From contig PTFA01000414.1 in assembly GCA_003342895.1 (NCBI GenBank), positions 33,178 to 97,177 on the forward strand: a DNA stretch of 64,000 nt. The letters run 5' to 3'. Below the pieces are notes generated by a model that saw only the letters and a list, made by a program, of their open reading frames with translations, searched no databases and was not told the origin of the DNA. How positions within the stretch are numbered: position 1 is the first letter of the stretch; each line of letters begins with the position of its first letter. The translations under genes and the position numbers were made by a program. Below, piece by piece: positions 51,401-64,000 of the stretch. The stretch comes from Casuarius casuarius (Eukaryota > Chordata > Aves > Casuariiformes > Casuariidae).

Positions 51401-52945
51401 AATGCTTTTTTATTGTATCTGTTCAAATTTTGTGTCTTACTGTGTATATGATTTAATTTTTTTAGCTGGATCTGAAAACTGTTATTTTGCAGAGAAATAG
51501 CCCACAAATGTCATTGGAATGGGAATTTCCTTGCAAAAATAGCCATTCAGCCAAAAAACTGAAAACTTCTCTGCTGTTTTTGAGAACTAACTCTCACATT
51601 TCATAGAGTTGAATAGACTTCTGAGCAGCCTGTCATACGCTGGCTGACCCACCAACCCAAGAGGAAACTCTCCCCCCGTTCCCTTGTTGCGGAGCCGAAG
51701 GCCCCACCTTCCTGGGCACTGTGGGGAGGGGATGTGCTCCATGGGAAACCTAGGTAATCACAAGGTGAGAAATAATTGCAATGAATTTCTTTTAATAATT
51801 GCATTGGAATAATTGCAGTGCTCAGCTGGGGTTGCTTGGGGCAGCTGGCTGGGTCTGAGGGTAATGCTGCTCCCAGCCCCTGCAGTGACTCCTGGTGAAG
51901 CCTTGGCACTGCTGTGGCCACCCTGGAGCCGGGAGCGGAGGGGAGCAGCCCCGCAGCTCCTGACCGGAGGGGACAAGGTTCCCTCCTGCTCTCGTGGCAC
52001 AGGTATCCTGTGGGTGCCTCCGGCTTGCAGCCCTCACAGGCAGTGTTTGGCAGCTCTCCCAAAGGAGGCTGGTTTAAAAGGCATAAATAAATGAATAACA
52101 GGGCTGGCCCTGATTTACTGCCTGGTGCTGCTTCTGTTTGGTTTTGTAGCTTCTGCAAATTCCCTGCACCTGAAGGGTTTTGAAAGCCAGTGTTGGCAGG
52201 GCTCCAGCAGTTCCTTGCTGCCAGCCGCGCTCCTGCTGCAGGAAGGGTACACGGGTGCCCTGGCACGGACACCTGCGTGTGCTCACGTCTACACCTGCAC
52301 ACAGCCATGTGTGTCTGCACGTGGGCACACACAGGATGCTTTTTCATCTGGAGTTTGTCCTGCTTGTGGACCTGGGTGGCTGCTGAGCTTGTGAGGTGTG
52401 GATGCTGGGAGAGCAGACCCCTGGGAGGACCTGGTGTGTCCCAGGAGCAGCCCCTTTCCCACCAGGCTTCCTGGGGAAAGGTGCCTCAAAGGAGATCGCT
52501 TGCGTCCCTGGAAAGACAGAGGTTGCTACAGGCATGCAGAGATGATGGTGGCTGTGTTAGGAAAGCAGGAGCTTCCCCCAATAAAATGGATTCATGATAA
52601 AAACTAATATGATTTTTTTTCCAAAGCATGTTTCAGCTATTTTGGGCCAGAATGAGAGGCAGCAGGGAAGTGGGCACCCCCTTAAAATAGACCATCGTTG
52701 AAACCATTGGCCTTGCTGTGTCCTCCAAGGCACAGCAGGTTCCTGTTCCCCTTTGGGAGGGAGGGGGCGTGTTAGATGTGGCTCAGGAGAGAGATGAGAT
52801 ATTTGATGCAGAGTTGGAGATGAGGCTAAACTTGGACCTGATTCCCTGCTCCCTCCCTTTCTTCCTTTGCACACACCCAGATGCCCCCAAAGCTTTAACG
52901 AGGCAGGTGGGAATACACAAACCGAGGACCTGGAGATGCAAACTG

Positions 52946-52971
52946 CCCCCCCCCCCCCCCCCCCCCCCCCC
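52946..52971. repeat. Poly-C run of 26
   Basis: Twenty-six consecutive C bases on the + strand. The exact length in an assembly is often unreliable for such runs. Confidence 0.97.
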
Positions 52972-55900
52972 AGTGCTGTTGTTTCCTTCCTGGTCAGGCT
53001 TCACCGCTGAATTTTTCTCTGCAGCAGGACCCATCTGTCTTGGAGCAGATTAGAAAGATGTCACTTTGCCGGCAGAGCCATTCATCACGGCAGCTAGCAA
53101 AATTAGCAGTGGCCAGGCAGTGAGGAGCGGCAGGAGGAGGAAACGGGGCTCGTGCAGGTAAAGGTCGGGAGATTTCGGCCTTTCTCCGGGGCGAGGAGAG
53201 AGAAGGAGCATTTATACTTTGTGCATTAGTCTGGCCCTGTGAGAAAATCCAGCAGGATCGAGGTGGGGATGAGGAAGGAGCTTGGTGCCAGTGAGCTATC
53301 TGTCTCACAAGTACTGGGCTGTGCTGGGAGCTACTGGAAGGTAAAGGGCTGCTGAGGAGGGTGCATCTCTCCTTGAGCCTCTTCAGGTTTTTTACCACTA
53401 CCTGGGATTTCCACTTTCTGATCCCCATGAGACTGACTGCAATAATTATATCAAAATTCACAGGGCAGAGTAGCTGGGGTTTCTGAAGCATTGGGGTAAC
53501 AATCCCTGGCTTTTAACTGAGAGCTAATATTCTCCTTCCAGCTGTTAGCTCCAGTAGCTGGGCTATAAATTAAGCCTTCAGACTTGCCGTAATAATCACA
53601 AGAGTGGGACAAACTACATTTTTCCTTTTAAAATTCAGGACGCAAGACTCCTGGCTGTCTCACTTGGAGCCTTAACCAGGTTGGAAGCTCAGCGCTGGGT
53701 TCCCGCTCATCCTGGCAGCACGCGATACCCCGAGGTGACACATGGGGAAGCAGCCCCACCGGTGCTCAGCCCTCTGCCTGGGAGATGAGCTGAGGGAGAG
53801 GGGCACCCAACTGAGAGTCACCAGATGGAAAAACGTCAAAACTCAGGAAGGGGGAAAAATGCTATTTTCCAGCCTTGGAGAGACAGCGTTGCAAACAAAC
53901 GAAGAGTAAAACAGAAATTAGAAACAATAAAAATTACTTGGCAGTGTCCCCTTTAAGCATCATATATTTTTATCCTACTTGGGTTTATTTGCTGGAAAGG
54001 AAAATGTAAAGGGAGAAACATTCAATTAAACCTGCCTGTCAGCTGCAGCCTCCAAGCAGTGCAATTTTGGGGGCTGGAGTGGAGCGAGCAGGAGAGCTGC
54101 CAGGGTGCGGCAGCAACAGGTCTCTTACTGATGCAGGGGGGCTGAAGGACAGCAGCGAGGAGGATCTTCATAGCTGGGGTCAAAGCTGCAACTTCTGGAG
54201 GAGCAGTTTTTGTTTTGGGGTGGCCGAGGGCTCTGGTTCAGTCGATGAACAGCAACATGAGGGAGATGGTTCATGGCCTGGTTTCCTTTCATACCACTGG
54301 CTTTTAATTCTGGGGGGGTGAAATTTTGAGAAGTGCTGGATCTTGAATGAGCATTCTTGGTATAGAAAGAGGCAGACCTCTCTTTAGATTAGAAACATAA
54401 ACAAAATGCAATGAACAGCTGCCAAGCCCAGAGCATGCTCACAATCAGGTTTCTTAAATTACCCAATATTTGGGAGCTGAAAATCTCACTAGGAATTTGG
54501 AAATGGAAATATTTCTGATCTTGCATCAAGGCCACATTTCACTGGACTTTGACATTTGTCCATGAATTTAGTGTCTTTGGGAAGAGCTGGGGAACTGTCC
54601 TGGAGGTTAGAGACCAAGGAGACCAGCTGCTGCTTTGTCCTGTTTGAAGGCACGAAGCAGTGGAGAAGATGCAAAGTGCCTGCACCTGGAGACGCTTGGG
54701 TTTTTCTTTGTGACTTGCCTTGATGTAAGATGATGGACAAGAGCTGTATTTGGGGTGAGGAAACCTCCTTCGTTGCTGCCTGTTTGCTTAGTGGGGGCTG
54801 CTGGTTAGCAACGGTCGTGACAGGAGCTCGAGTGATGTGGATATCCATCTCCTCCTAACTAGACGGAGACCGACAGCGTATTCCCAGGTATTCATCAGCT
54901 GGTAATGACTTTCTGTCTCTATTGACCCAGGGCTGGAGGTGAGCCAGTGACACAGAGGCAAAAGGGTCTATTTACCCATGAAAAATACTCCAGAGTCATC
55001 TAGAGCCTCTTCAAGCAGCAAACGCTGTTGGAAGCATGCAAACGGAGGGTGCAGGAGCGGTGGCCCTGGTGGGACTTCAGGGATGAGGGCACCCAGCCTG
55101 TCCCTACCAGGCAGAGAGCAGGGGGGGAAAAAAAGACGATCCTCCTTTGAGGAATACAGTCATAAACCCAAAAGCCCCTGGCGGGAAAGGTGTGTAACAT
55201 GCTGGAGAGAAATGGTTCAGCAGGCAGCGGGGGGCAATTTTATCGCAGGGATGGTAATATAAAAAGTGTCGGGGAGAGTGGCAGCTCCCCAGCCTGGGGC
55301 CGGCAGGGTCACGCTCGCCTCCCACCACGTGCCCACGCGTGGCGATGGCAGCGCTGCCGAACCACCGGGGAAAGCTGTCAGCTGCTGATGCAGTGCAAAT
55401 AGAGCTGTTTCCCCAAAAATGGCCACTATTGTGCATTTGTACTCAATGCATCGCTGCCGCTGCTTGGTGGAAGCCCTTGCTGAACACGCAGGCGTGTGTG
55501 TGGGCTTTGCGGATCAGACCAAGACCAGAGCAAGGTGGAGAGAGGGGAAATAAAGACAGTAGAAAAGGGGCGATGGGTTGGTAAATTTTCTTAAAAGAAA
55601 AAATAAAAAGAGCAAAGCCAGATAGAGCCAGGAAAAAGGCTGAGCAAGAAATGGGAGAAAAATGTTTCAAATGATAGAGAGTAATAAAAAGAAATGGAAA
55701 AGAGGATGGGTGAACGAACGCAGAATGAAACAGAAGAAGGATGGATAGATGGTTAAACTCCTGCTTTTCAGGTCTGCTCCTTGCAGCCCTGCGGGAGGCA
55801 TGCGTGCAAACCCGCGCTCCTCCTCCCACTAGCCATTTCTTTAAACAGATGAAAATTCATGATCCTTACTGATTTTGCTAATTCCACATGTCGTTAGAGA

Positions 55901-56880
55901 GTTGCATCAAATCTAATTCTTGCGCAGTTAATTGTTTTTATTTTCTAGATCCATGCTGCCACGCTTGCTAAAGGGCCAAGCCCGCTCCAGGAGATGTAAG
56001 CTAACGGTGCCAACATCCGTGCAGTGAAAGGACGAGGAAAGCAGGAATTGCCTTGGAAAGGAATGGGCTGGATGGAGGCTTGCACGTGTCCTCCAGAAAG
56101 GCCCTGCGCCAGGGCATCAGGAAAGACGGACAGGTGGTGTCTGGGAGCAGGGAGGGGAGAGGAAGGGGATAGTAGATTGGTAGGTAGGATCAAGGGAAGA
56201 AAACGCCTGTGGAGATGGATAGGTAGCTGGGATGGAGCATATGCCTGGATAAAGGGGTGGTGGGGGATGGAGGCTGGGTGGAGGCAGATGGAAATGTGTA
56301 GGAAGTAGAAAGAGGCAACTAAATGGGAATAAATAGAAGGGATGTGTTTTGATGGCTGAATGGATGGAGGTCTGAACGGAGGTGGAAGTAGGTGGAGACA
56401 GGAGGCAAGGTAAGTGGATGTCGCTGCTGAATGCGCTGGCACAACCTTGTGCGTCATGGGCAGGCACAGAGAGCCGGTCCTGGCCCAGGCCAGCCACGGT
56501 CACCGGGCAGGAGGGTCACGGGTGGGAGCGAGGCACTGCTGTCTCCCCTCATCCGGGGCGGAGGAGCTCGCAGCGGGGTTGTCTGAGCAGCGTGGTGTCC
56601 GGGCAAGGGCTGCCTTTGCACGCCGCTTCTGAGATGGGAGCGGGCCGGCAGCGGCCGTGTCCTCAGCGGCAGGCCGGGGCGAGCTGGCGTGCGCTGAAGT
56701 GGGGCGTGCTCTGCGCTGCTGCGTGGGGCCCCTGCGGCAGCCTGTGCTTTCCCTCGGCCGCGCTTCGTAAAACTTTGTGTGCCATGAAAAACCTCCCTTG
56801 ATTCATGTGTTCATAAAACACTGACGGAACAGAGACACTACAGCATCCGCCAGAGAACGTCCACCTCAAGGACAGGGGAT

Positions 56881-56976
56881 CCTTCCCTCATTTTTTTCTT
56901 TCTTTGCTTTCTTTCCTCTTTCCTTTCTTTTCTTCTCCCTCTTTCCTTTCTTCTCTTTCTTTTTCTTCCCTCTCAG
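56881..56976. repeat. Long polypyrimidine tract
   Basis: About 95 bases almost entirely C and T (one G and two A) on the + strand, ending in CTCAGG. Simple TTTC/CTTT repeats make up most of it. It resembles an extended splice acceptor, but no exon follows that I recognise. Confidence 0.8.
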
Positions 56977-59900
56977 GATATTTTGAGTCCCCCCCAGCCG
57001 CTGGGGCCTCGCCTGGTGAGCTTCCCGGCGGGGCAGCCCCAGCCGCCCCTCGGGGGGGTCCAGCCTCTCCGAGCCGTGCGCTGCTGCCCTCTTTTGGGTG
57101 GAACAGCTCTTTCTGCCGGAGACTGAGCCCATCCGCTCCGTTATCACCTTCCCGCCCGCTGGCAGGGGTGGACGCTGGGCGCAGATGGTCCGGAGCAAGC
57201 AAACCCCAGCGGGGCCGCGGTGAGCGCGTTGGGCACCCTGTGGCCCCTCCGGTTCTCTTTCCCTTCCACCGTTTATTCCCGGGATAACGGTAGACACTTC
57301 CAATTACAGCAGGAATAAGGGAGCCAACAGTGCGGCGTGCCTCCGAGGGGGCCGGGGCAGCGGCGGGTGCGTGGGAGGAGGAGGGAGGTTTATTCCCACA
57401 GCCCCTGTCTCCTCCCGCTTGCTTCTCACCTCTCGCCCTCCCTTTTTGTCGGAGACGTTATTTCTTCTCCGGGAAATTGCCGGTGCGCTCCCCTCCAGGG
57501 AAGGGGAGAGACGAAAGGGAGGCACGAAAGGGGAAGGAGCGCTGTTTCCCTGTAACCGCAAGGTGCGTGCAGAGCTGCGCCGGCGGAGGACAGACCCCCG
57601 CCGGGCTAGGGCGAGAAAGGAGAGGAGATGGGCAGAGGAAAGAAGCTAGAAAAAAGGGGAGGCAAAGCCAGAAAGGGAGGTAGAAATGATATATGATGAG
57701 ACGGTGTGATGGTGGGGTTAACCACAGAGGAAGAACAAAAGACACGAATAAGAAGGACTAAGGGAGAAGGAGGAAAGGGTCAACTCAGGCAGCAGTGACA
57801 TTGAAAGGAAGAGAGGGGTCTCTGGTGAGAATGGGGATGGATTTTCCAAGTAACCTTTTTTTTCCCCACTGGAAACAGCTCCTCTGTCAAGCAGAAAGTG
57901 CTTGTGGGGAAGGTCAGGTTTGACAAATCTGTCTATTTTGAAAGCAGACGTTCCAAAATGATCAGGAACGTCCCATTTTGGTGATTTGTAATCAAACAAA
58001 ATGGGGCAGAGTTGGTTCAAAAGATTTTTTTTTTTTGCCCGGAAAGCGCTAATTTGTAGTAGGACATCTAAAGACAAAAATGAATAACAGCCTGATGCAC
58101 CCGGCGCCTTCTGGTGTGCCTGATTTAACTCCCTCTCCCTCCTGCCTGCTTCAAGATTTTTTTTTGCAATCTGTGTCCTTGCAGCACAGCCCAGGATGGC
58201 AATGGACCTTCTGGGGGACAAACCTGTTTCCCACCCTGGTCTAGGGCACGTGTAGGTGAAAGAAGGTCCAAAAGTCCACCAGGAGAGGACCTAAGAGACC
58301 AGCCGAAGAGGAACAGAGCTCTCCAGCACAGCAGCACCCAAACCTCGTGGGCAGGGAGCTCCAGCCCAGCCGGCCCTTGCAAAGATGAGCCCCTTCTCTG
58401 GGCAGAGAGACTTGCTGGGACCACTGTGACAGGTGGGTTGTGCCTCGTCCCTGCAGCATGGGGCAGGGCTCCCAGGCCTGATGCCGTGGGGCTGCTCTGC
58501 CCCGGGTGTGAGGAGTGAAGGTGCAGCTCGCCAGCATGCCTATAAATGCAGCCACACGGGGATGCAGCCTGGTTTTGGTGAAAGCTCCTTCTCAAGGTAT
58601 TTGGGGAGGATATGGGCTCTCCTCTCCTTGCCCTCTGCTGCTTTTCTTGCTCTCACAGGGAATCCAAAGCTCTCAGCACTGGAAGCTGCTTAGACCTAAA
58701 GCTCATCTTCCTGCAAGCTGCCTCTATTTGCTTGCTGAGTGCTGGCTGCAGGGCTTGGAGCGCAGGGTCGCTCTGCCCGGGGTGAGCCAGGCGGCTCGAT
58801 CACGGCGGAGGGCTGAAGGCCTCCTTTTCGAGGGGCCCTCCCTGGGTGAGCAGGGTGAGGCCTGGGTGAGCACGGTGCCTTCCCGATGCCACGGGCTTCC
58901 CTGGCCAGACCTGCGGTTCGTTTCAGAGCCTCTGCGTCCACCATCCATCACTTAACAGGGCTCAATTTATGGGAGCTGGTAGGAAGGCTCCGGGGGCTGC
59001 GGTTCTCGGATGAAATACGGGCTCTGCATCGGAGCCTTCCTGTGCCCCAGGGCTTCGGCAATCGATAGCCTTCGGGCAATAGGAGTTTAGAGTCGCTCTC
59101 TGCAGCACAGCCTTCCAGGAGGGCAGTCGCCCTTCCAAAAACCTCAGGCACTGTGTGAAATTAGGTCAGGCACGTCCCCTCTGGCTTCTGAGAAGAGGCT
59201 GGGCCTTGAAGAGATGGTTCAGACCTCCAGCAACCATTCACTTATTCTTAACCTCTTTCTCTGAGAGGTAAAATACGGTCCTTGTCCAGTTGCCCGGCTC
59301 TGGTTACTGTTCCAGTCCGCTTGCTCTGGAGCCCTGCCAGCTTTTCTTCAGCATCTCGGCTAATGTGTTTAAAGCTCGATGCGTCTTGCACAGTGCAAAT
59401 GCCAGCTCTGGTTTCACTGGTGCTTTTATTAACTCCACGCTTCTGATTTTCCAGGCCTGTTGCAGCATGTGTCGTTGCACCTCCGGGCTCGCAGGGAGCA
59501 GCCGCCGCGGGAACTGCACCTGTAAGTGGCACGGCGTCCTCTGGCATGAGGGTCAGGACCCGGCACGCACCCCTGCTCTTGTATGCAGAGGAAGCCCCAA
59601 TAAGTTGCTAAATAGTGGGAATCTTCTGTAGATAGTCTGCTCTGGAGTGACTTCTGCATGCTGTGTGGTAGTGGGGATCAATGGAAATTAAATATGAATA
59701 GAAGAGAAGCTCTAGCAGGACTAAACCTCCCTGGGAGCAGGTGTTAGCGGGGAGTAAGTGTAGCTGGGAAAGTATTTGTGTGTGATAGGGATGGCTGGAA
59801 ATCCTGGCTCTTTTGGACACACCTGACTGGATGATGGCTTTCACCTCTTGCAAAAGACTGCTCCTCAGCCGCAGGGCAGTGCTTTGGGGATGCGTGATGC

Positions 59901-62900
59901 TACAGTCACAGCCCTGAGATGCAAGGCAGGAGAAACTAGCAGACGCCTGTGAATTATGTAGCAGAGGGTTGTTGTGGAGACACGTGTGGCCCTGCTAAAT
60001 ACCCCATCCTGAGAAGAGCTGCAACCAGAGTCCATGACAAATGCGCTCAGGCCAAACAACGGCAAGACAAAATCTGCCAAAGGACAGTTTTTACTGGCCC
60101 TGTAGTCACAAGCAACATGTCTCTAGAAAAAAATAATTAAACAAAAAAAAATCAAGCCTTAGATGAAACAGAGATCATGACTGGAAGGACCGCAGCTTGC
60201 GGTGAGACTCCCCTGGGGAGGGCACCGATTGCACAGGGGGAGCAGAGCAGGCTGTTCCCAGCCTTTCTGGCAGTTTGGGGAGAGCTCACCAAAACATGTT
60301 GAAGGGAAGGCTTGCAGTGAACAGGCTTATGGAGGAATCCAGCCCCCAAAACATGAGGCAGGTGTGAGGTGTCCCCTGGGATGTCTCAGCCTCCGTGAAG
60401 GGTGGGGGCAGAAGTGTCCTCAACTTCTTAGGAGCTCCTTTTCCCTTCTGATTTTTCCGTGCTTGTTGACGTGGCTGCCCTCCATTCCCTTCTATTAGGC
60501 TGGTTCTGGCATTTATGTCTTTTTTGGTATTTCTCTGAAGCCACAAGCTTGTGAGAGGAGAGAGATTAGAGATGTGGGCACAACTACCTGCTTCCCTCTG
60601 CCCCTTCCCCTGGTCTTGCACCCCAGTGGGCTGCCAGGATTTGGGATACTGCTGTGCCTGCGATGGGCTCCTGTCTTGTGGATGGGAATTGGAGTCTTTT
60701 CCACTAATATTCTGCCTCAGATGTGCCGTTGCCGGCTCTGCTCTACGCAGTGCAACAGAAACCTGGTGCTAAACTGAGGTAATTGCTGGAAAAGGCTGAA
60801 GAGCTGGACGCTGCTCTGTACTTAGCCCTGACAAATTACAGCAGAGCCCTGGTGAAATGTTTCGCTTGCAGATCCTCGATGGGCACAGGAGGGCTGCAAT
60901 GCCTGCGGCGCTGGGCGCTGATGCCAGCCTGGCTGCGGCTGTGCACAGTGACAGGGTTGCATGAAAGCCAGTGCCGCGGTGGCCAGGCTGCAGGGACACC
61001 TTGGAGGGGCTGGGGACAGCGGCTCAGGGCAGTACAAGTGCTGTGCATGTTAACTCAGCGTTGTTAGTGGCTCCAGTTATTGGAAGGCCCCTGAGTGCTG
61101 ATGTGTTTTGTGTCCATGTTGCTGCTGTGGTGCGAGATGGAGCCGGGCGCAGAGGGAGCCTTGCGCAGCCGGGGCTCCGCGCTGCAGTGGCTGATGGAGC
61201 TGGGCCGTGGTGCAAGAGGGGACCTCGCAGGGGTCCTTTTGTCTCTGTCCTCCCATGCAGTTCATCCCCGCAGCCCTGGCCACATGCTCCACGTTGCCAC
61301 CGCCTGCCCTAGCACAGGGCACGTGCCCCTCTGCCCATGGCTCCTGGATTTTAGGGCAGCTCCCAGAATGTTGTTCCTGTCCGGGAGGCCAGAGGGAGGA
61401 TTTCTAGGGGAATTAGGCCCCTGGTTCCCACCAGGTGCAACTCTCTGTGCAATTGCTGTTATTAGTCAGAGCAGCAGATGAGGGTGCCTTTTGCTCATCT
61501 TCATCTCTTGCTGTGGCTTCCCTCAACAAGCTACCAGCCCAAGGAGCTGCCTAGGAAAAAATACTGGAAAAACTGGAAACTAGGAGAGCCACCATGCCAA
61601 AAAGAAAAAGGAAGGTGCTGTGCTGCCTCTTGCCTGCTACCTCAACTGACTTTCCCAGACACCAGCCCTCCCAGGTCAGCTTACCTCACCTTTGAATCTG
61701 GGTTTCTGTTTTCCCTCTGAGACAGTCTCCCGGGGGCGGCTGTTGAGAGGCCAAGAGGCTGAATTGGATTTTTGTGCCCTCGGGGAGTGGGCTCTGGTTG
61801 CACAGCTGCAGAGAATAGCATCCTAAATTGGATTTCCCTGCTCGCTTGGAACAGACTCCAGTAGCGTGGGATTACTGGGGATTTAAAGTTAACATATATG
61901 AAATGATAATGACCATTCCCCAGCCCAAAAATCCTAGGGAGCTCTGTATGCTGTGCCGTTAACGAACGCAGAGCAATTTAGCCATCAAAATTGGAGCTGT
62001 GAGTCGAGCATCACTGGTGACGCTGCCGCGGTAATGAAAGTTTGCAGGCTCTCAGCATGGCTATTAGCTCACTCGCCGCTTGCAAAACACCGCGGCGCGT
62101 GTGCCAACACCGCCCGCGCTGCCCTCCTTGCTTCCCCTCGGCTTGTCTGCGTCCCCTCCGCGCTGCCCCGTCCCTCGTGGCCCCTCCACGAGAGGAGAAA
62201 GCAGATTCCCAGGCCCTTGCAGGGAAGGTGCCTGTGTGCAAATGCATCGTGTTCTCCAGGAAAATTAATGAGGGATTTTTAAAGGAGTGAAACTTGCTCT
62301 GCTTAATTGGATTTGCCTGGTGCTGAGACTTAGTGTCTCTGTGTTTCTGCCTCCCCCCTCGTTTTGGCCCCAGAAATGTCAAGACTAATTGTCAGCATTA
62401 TTTCTCCCGTCGTTTCAGCGCCGCTCACCTGAATGCTGGCAAATTACCTGGCGTGCGTGAGCATCGGTGCCCAGGCGAGCAGCGCGCGCGGCCCCCCACC
62501 TCGAGCTGCCCGGGCGTAGCAGGAGAGAGGAGGCGCAGCGGAGGACATGTCTCTCCCGCGTTGACAGCTTCATCCACGAGCAGCGTTCCTGCAAGCTGCT
62601 CAGCCGGGAGCACGCTGAGCCCGGGAGCACAAGTGGCTGGGAGAGGCCAGGCAGGAGTCTGAAAAACCACAAGTGATTTTTCTCAAGAGGTTAAGTGGAG
62701 CTGCGGGAGCTGGAGCGGCGAGGGGGGGATCCTGCCCTTGGCGTGCTGCGCTGGGTTTCGGTGCTGGCGAGTGCCGAGGCTGCCCGCTCCTCGCGGAGGG
62801 GGGTGGCGCGGACCCCGCTGATTTTGGGGGATGCTGGTGGAGCAGAGCATGGGCTGGGTGCCAGCAGATGGCACTCCTGAACACGCAGTGCAACGCCTCT

Positions 62901-64000
62901 CGCTTTGCCGAGGAAGCCCAGGCAGCGTTGAAATGGCTTCCCTGGCTCTTCTTTCCCCGGCTCCTCGCTGGGGCTGGCTGCCATGGCCTGAGCACCCTCT
63001 CCGGAGCTTGCATTCGGCCCCTGCTGTCTGCCCTCACCACCGGCCTCTCCTACCTGGGCACCTTGCACCCAAAAAGCACCATCCTCCTCTTCAGCCTCCC
63101 ATCTGCTCCTGTGCTGCACCCAGGTGCAGCAAAGCGGGGTTGGAGGCCTTCTCCTCTCACATGGATGCTGCCCAACTGGACCCTCCACCCCAAAGCTTTC
63201 CATGCACGGGGTTAAAAACATCACCGGAAGCAGGGAGAAGGGGCTGTGGGCAGAACCCCTTGGTGGCTGTTGGCTCTGCCCTTTGGGTGGTAGGCTCTCC
63301 TCTCTGCCTCCGGTCGCAAGTCGTGGCACATCTCGGGAGGCTTGAAATTGTTTCTTGGCAATGTTCCCAAACAGACTAGAATCACGAAATGGCTGAACTA
63401 CCCTCTGAGCTCAGAGTGGAACAAAACCCCGGACACTGCCAAGCAGCAGAACATGGGAGGGAAGTGTTGAGATGCTCACCTGGGTGGAGGAAGAGAGGAG
63501 ATCTGAGGGCATCTTGGACCTGAGCCATGGCTCTAGGACACCCTCACCCATCTGTGCTTTCTCACTGGTCTGTCCACCAAAAAGTCATCCGACAGGCTTC
63601 TTCCAGCTTAAAGAAGCTCACCCTCTCCCTCCCAAATACTCAGCAAGCAGCATGGCATGTGCAAGGTGAGCCAGTCCAACTGCCACCGTGTGCCTTGGGT
63701 GACCCAAAGGCTCCAGGCAGCAGCAGGTAACAGGCAATGCTGGCACATGGGCTCTTGTGGAAGTGCACCTGAGCTTGGAGCATGGACATCACGGTCATGC
63801 TAGTCTCACTTGTGCCAGGACACTCCCAGTGCCCTCGGATGTGGGGTTCCTACCTGTGTCTCAGCCCTGCTGCTGGTTCCTCAGAGATGAGATGGAGATG
63901 CCTGACAACCATCCCAAATTGCACAGCACATCTCTGAAGCGGTATCTAAACACTCACTAATTGAGCTGCACCATGGAGTGAGCGTGTTACTGTCCCAAAC

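Larger units (their letters stand above)
51400..64000. other. Distal upstream intergenic region with AT-rich islands
   Basis: No coding gene is supported. ODF3L1, which lies next to CSPG4 in human, is not recognisable. AT-rich islands at about 51400-51600, 53500-54060, 55830-55960 and 61860-62460 stand out from GC-rich surroundings and could be conserved regulatory elements. Purine- or pyrimidine-rich tracts and a decayed GGAT-type repeat (about 56150-56400) occur too. Confidence 0.45.

Noticed and set aside
56977..57290. Possible exon after the long pyrimidine tract
   Set aside because: The acceptor looks strong, but the open frame beyond it is low-complexity Ser/Pro/Ala-rich with no known homolog I can recognise.
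63379..63420. Possible second CR1 3' end (GAATCACGAAATGGCTGAAC)
   Set aside because: Only about 20 bases resemble CR1, and the following GGTTGGAA...GACC part is missing.
51400..64000. Expected ODF3L1 neighbour
   Set aside because: I looked for its repeated STPGP/PGPG-type motifs and found none; the gene is absent here, moved, or beyond the window.

Overview
The window is vertebrate nuclear DNA, almost certainly from a bird. It is GC-rich, has compact introns (the shortest is 82 bp), carries a CR1-type LINE 3' end, and shows the SNX33-CSPG4 neighbour pair known from human 15q24. I cannot name the species. The assembly has one 149-base N gap (28279-28427) and single Ns at 20272 and 37207; none falls in coding sequence.

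Left part (about 1-5540): SNX33, an SH3-PX-BAR sorting nexin, on the + strand. It has two coding exons (689-2126 and 4279-4532, 563 aa) separated by a 2.15 kb GC-rich intron, and a 3'UTR with two AATAAA signals. About 4.4 kb without a recognisable gene follows, up to the convergent 3' end of the next gene.

Middle part (about 9930-44100): CSPG4 (NG2 proteoglycan) on the - strand, complete in ten coding exons. All nine splice junctions have GT/AG ends and keep the frame, giving 7095 nt and 2364 aa: signal peptide, two laminin-G domains, the CSPG-repeat ectodomain, one transmembrane helix and a short tail ending in the PDZ ligand QYWV. Intron 1 is 16.2 kb and holds a CpG-rich block, a CR1 fragment, the N gap and several candidate regulatory elements.

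Right part (44.1-64 kb): the CSPG4 promoter and CpG island, a fossil LINE reverse-transcriptase fragment about 0.7 kb upstream of the start codon, then about 19 kb with no gene I can support. This stretch has simple repeats (including a run of 26 C), pyrimidine tracts and AT-rich islands that could be regulatory.

The two genes are not a pathway. SNX33 acts inside the cell in endocytosis and membrane bending; CSPG4 is a cell-surface proteoglycan of glial progenitors and pericytes. I found no unknown multi-gene system. The observations most worth following are a near-perfect 27-bp hairpin in CSPG4 intron 9, and protein-level differences from mammalian NG2: no Ser-Gly at the usual chondroitin sulfate site, no proline after the ERK-site threonine, and two furin-like basic motifs.
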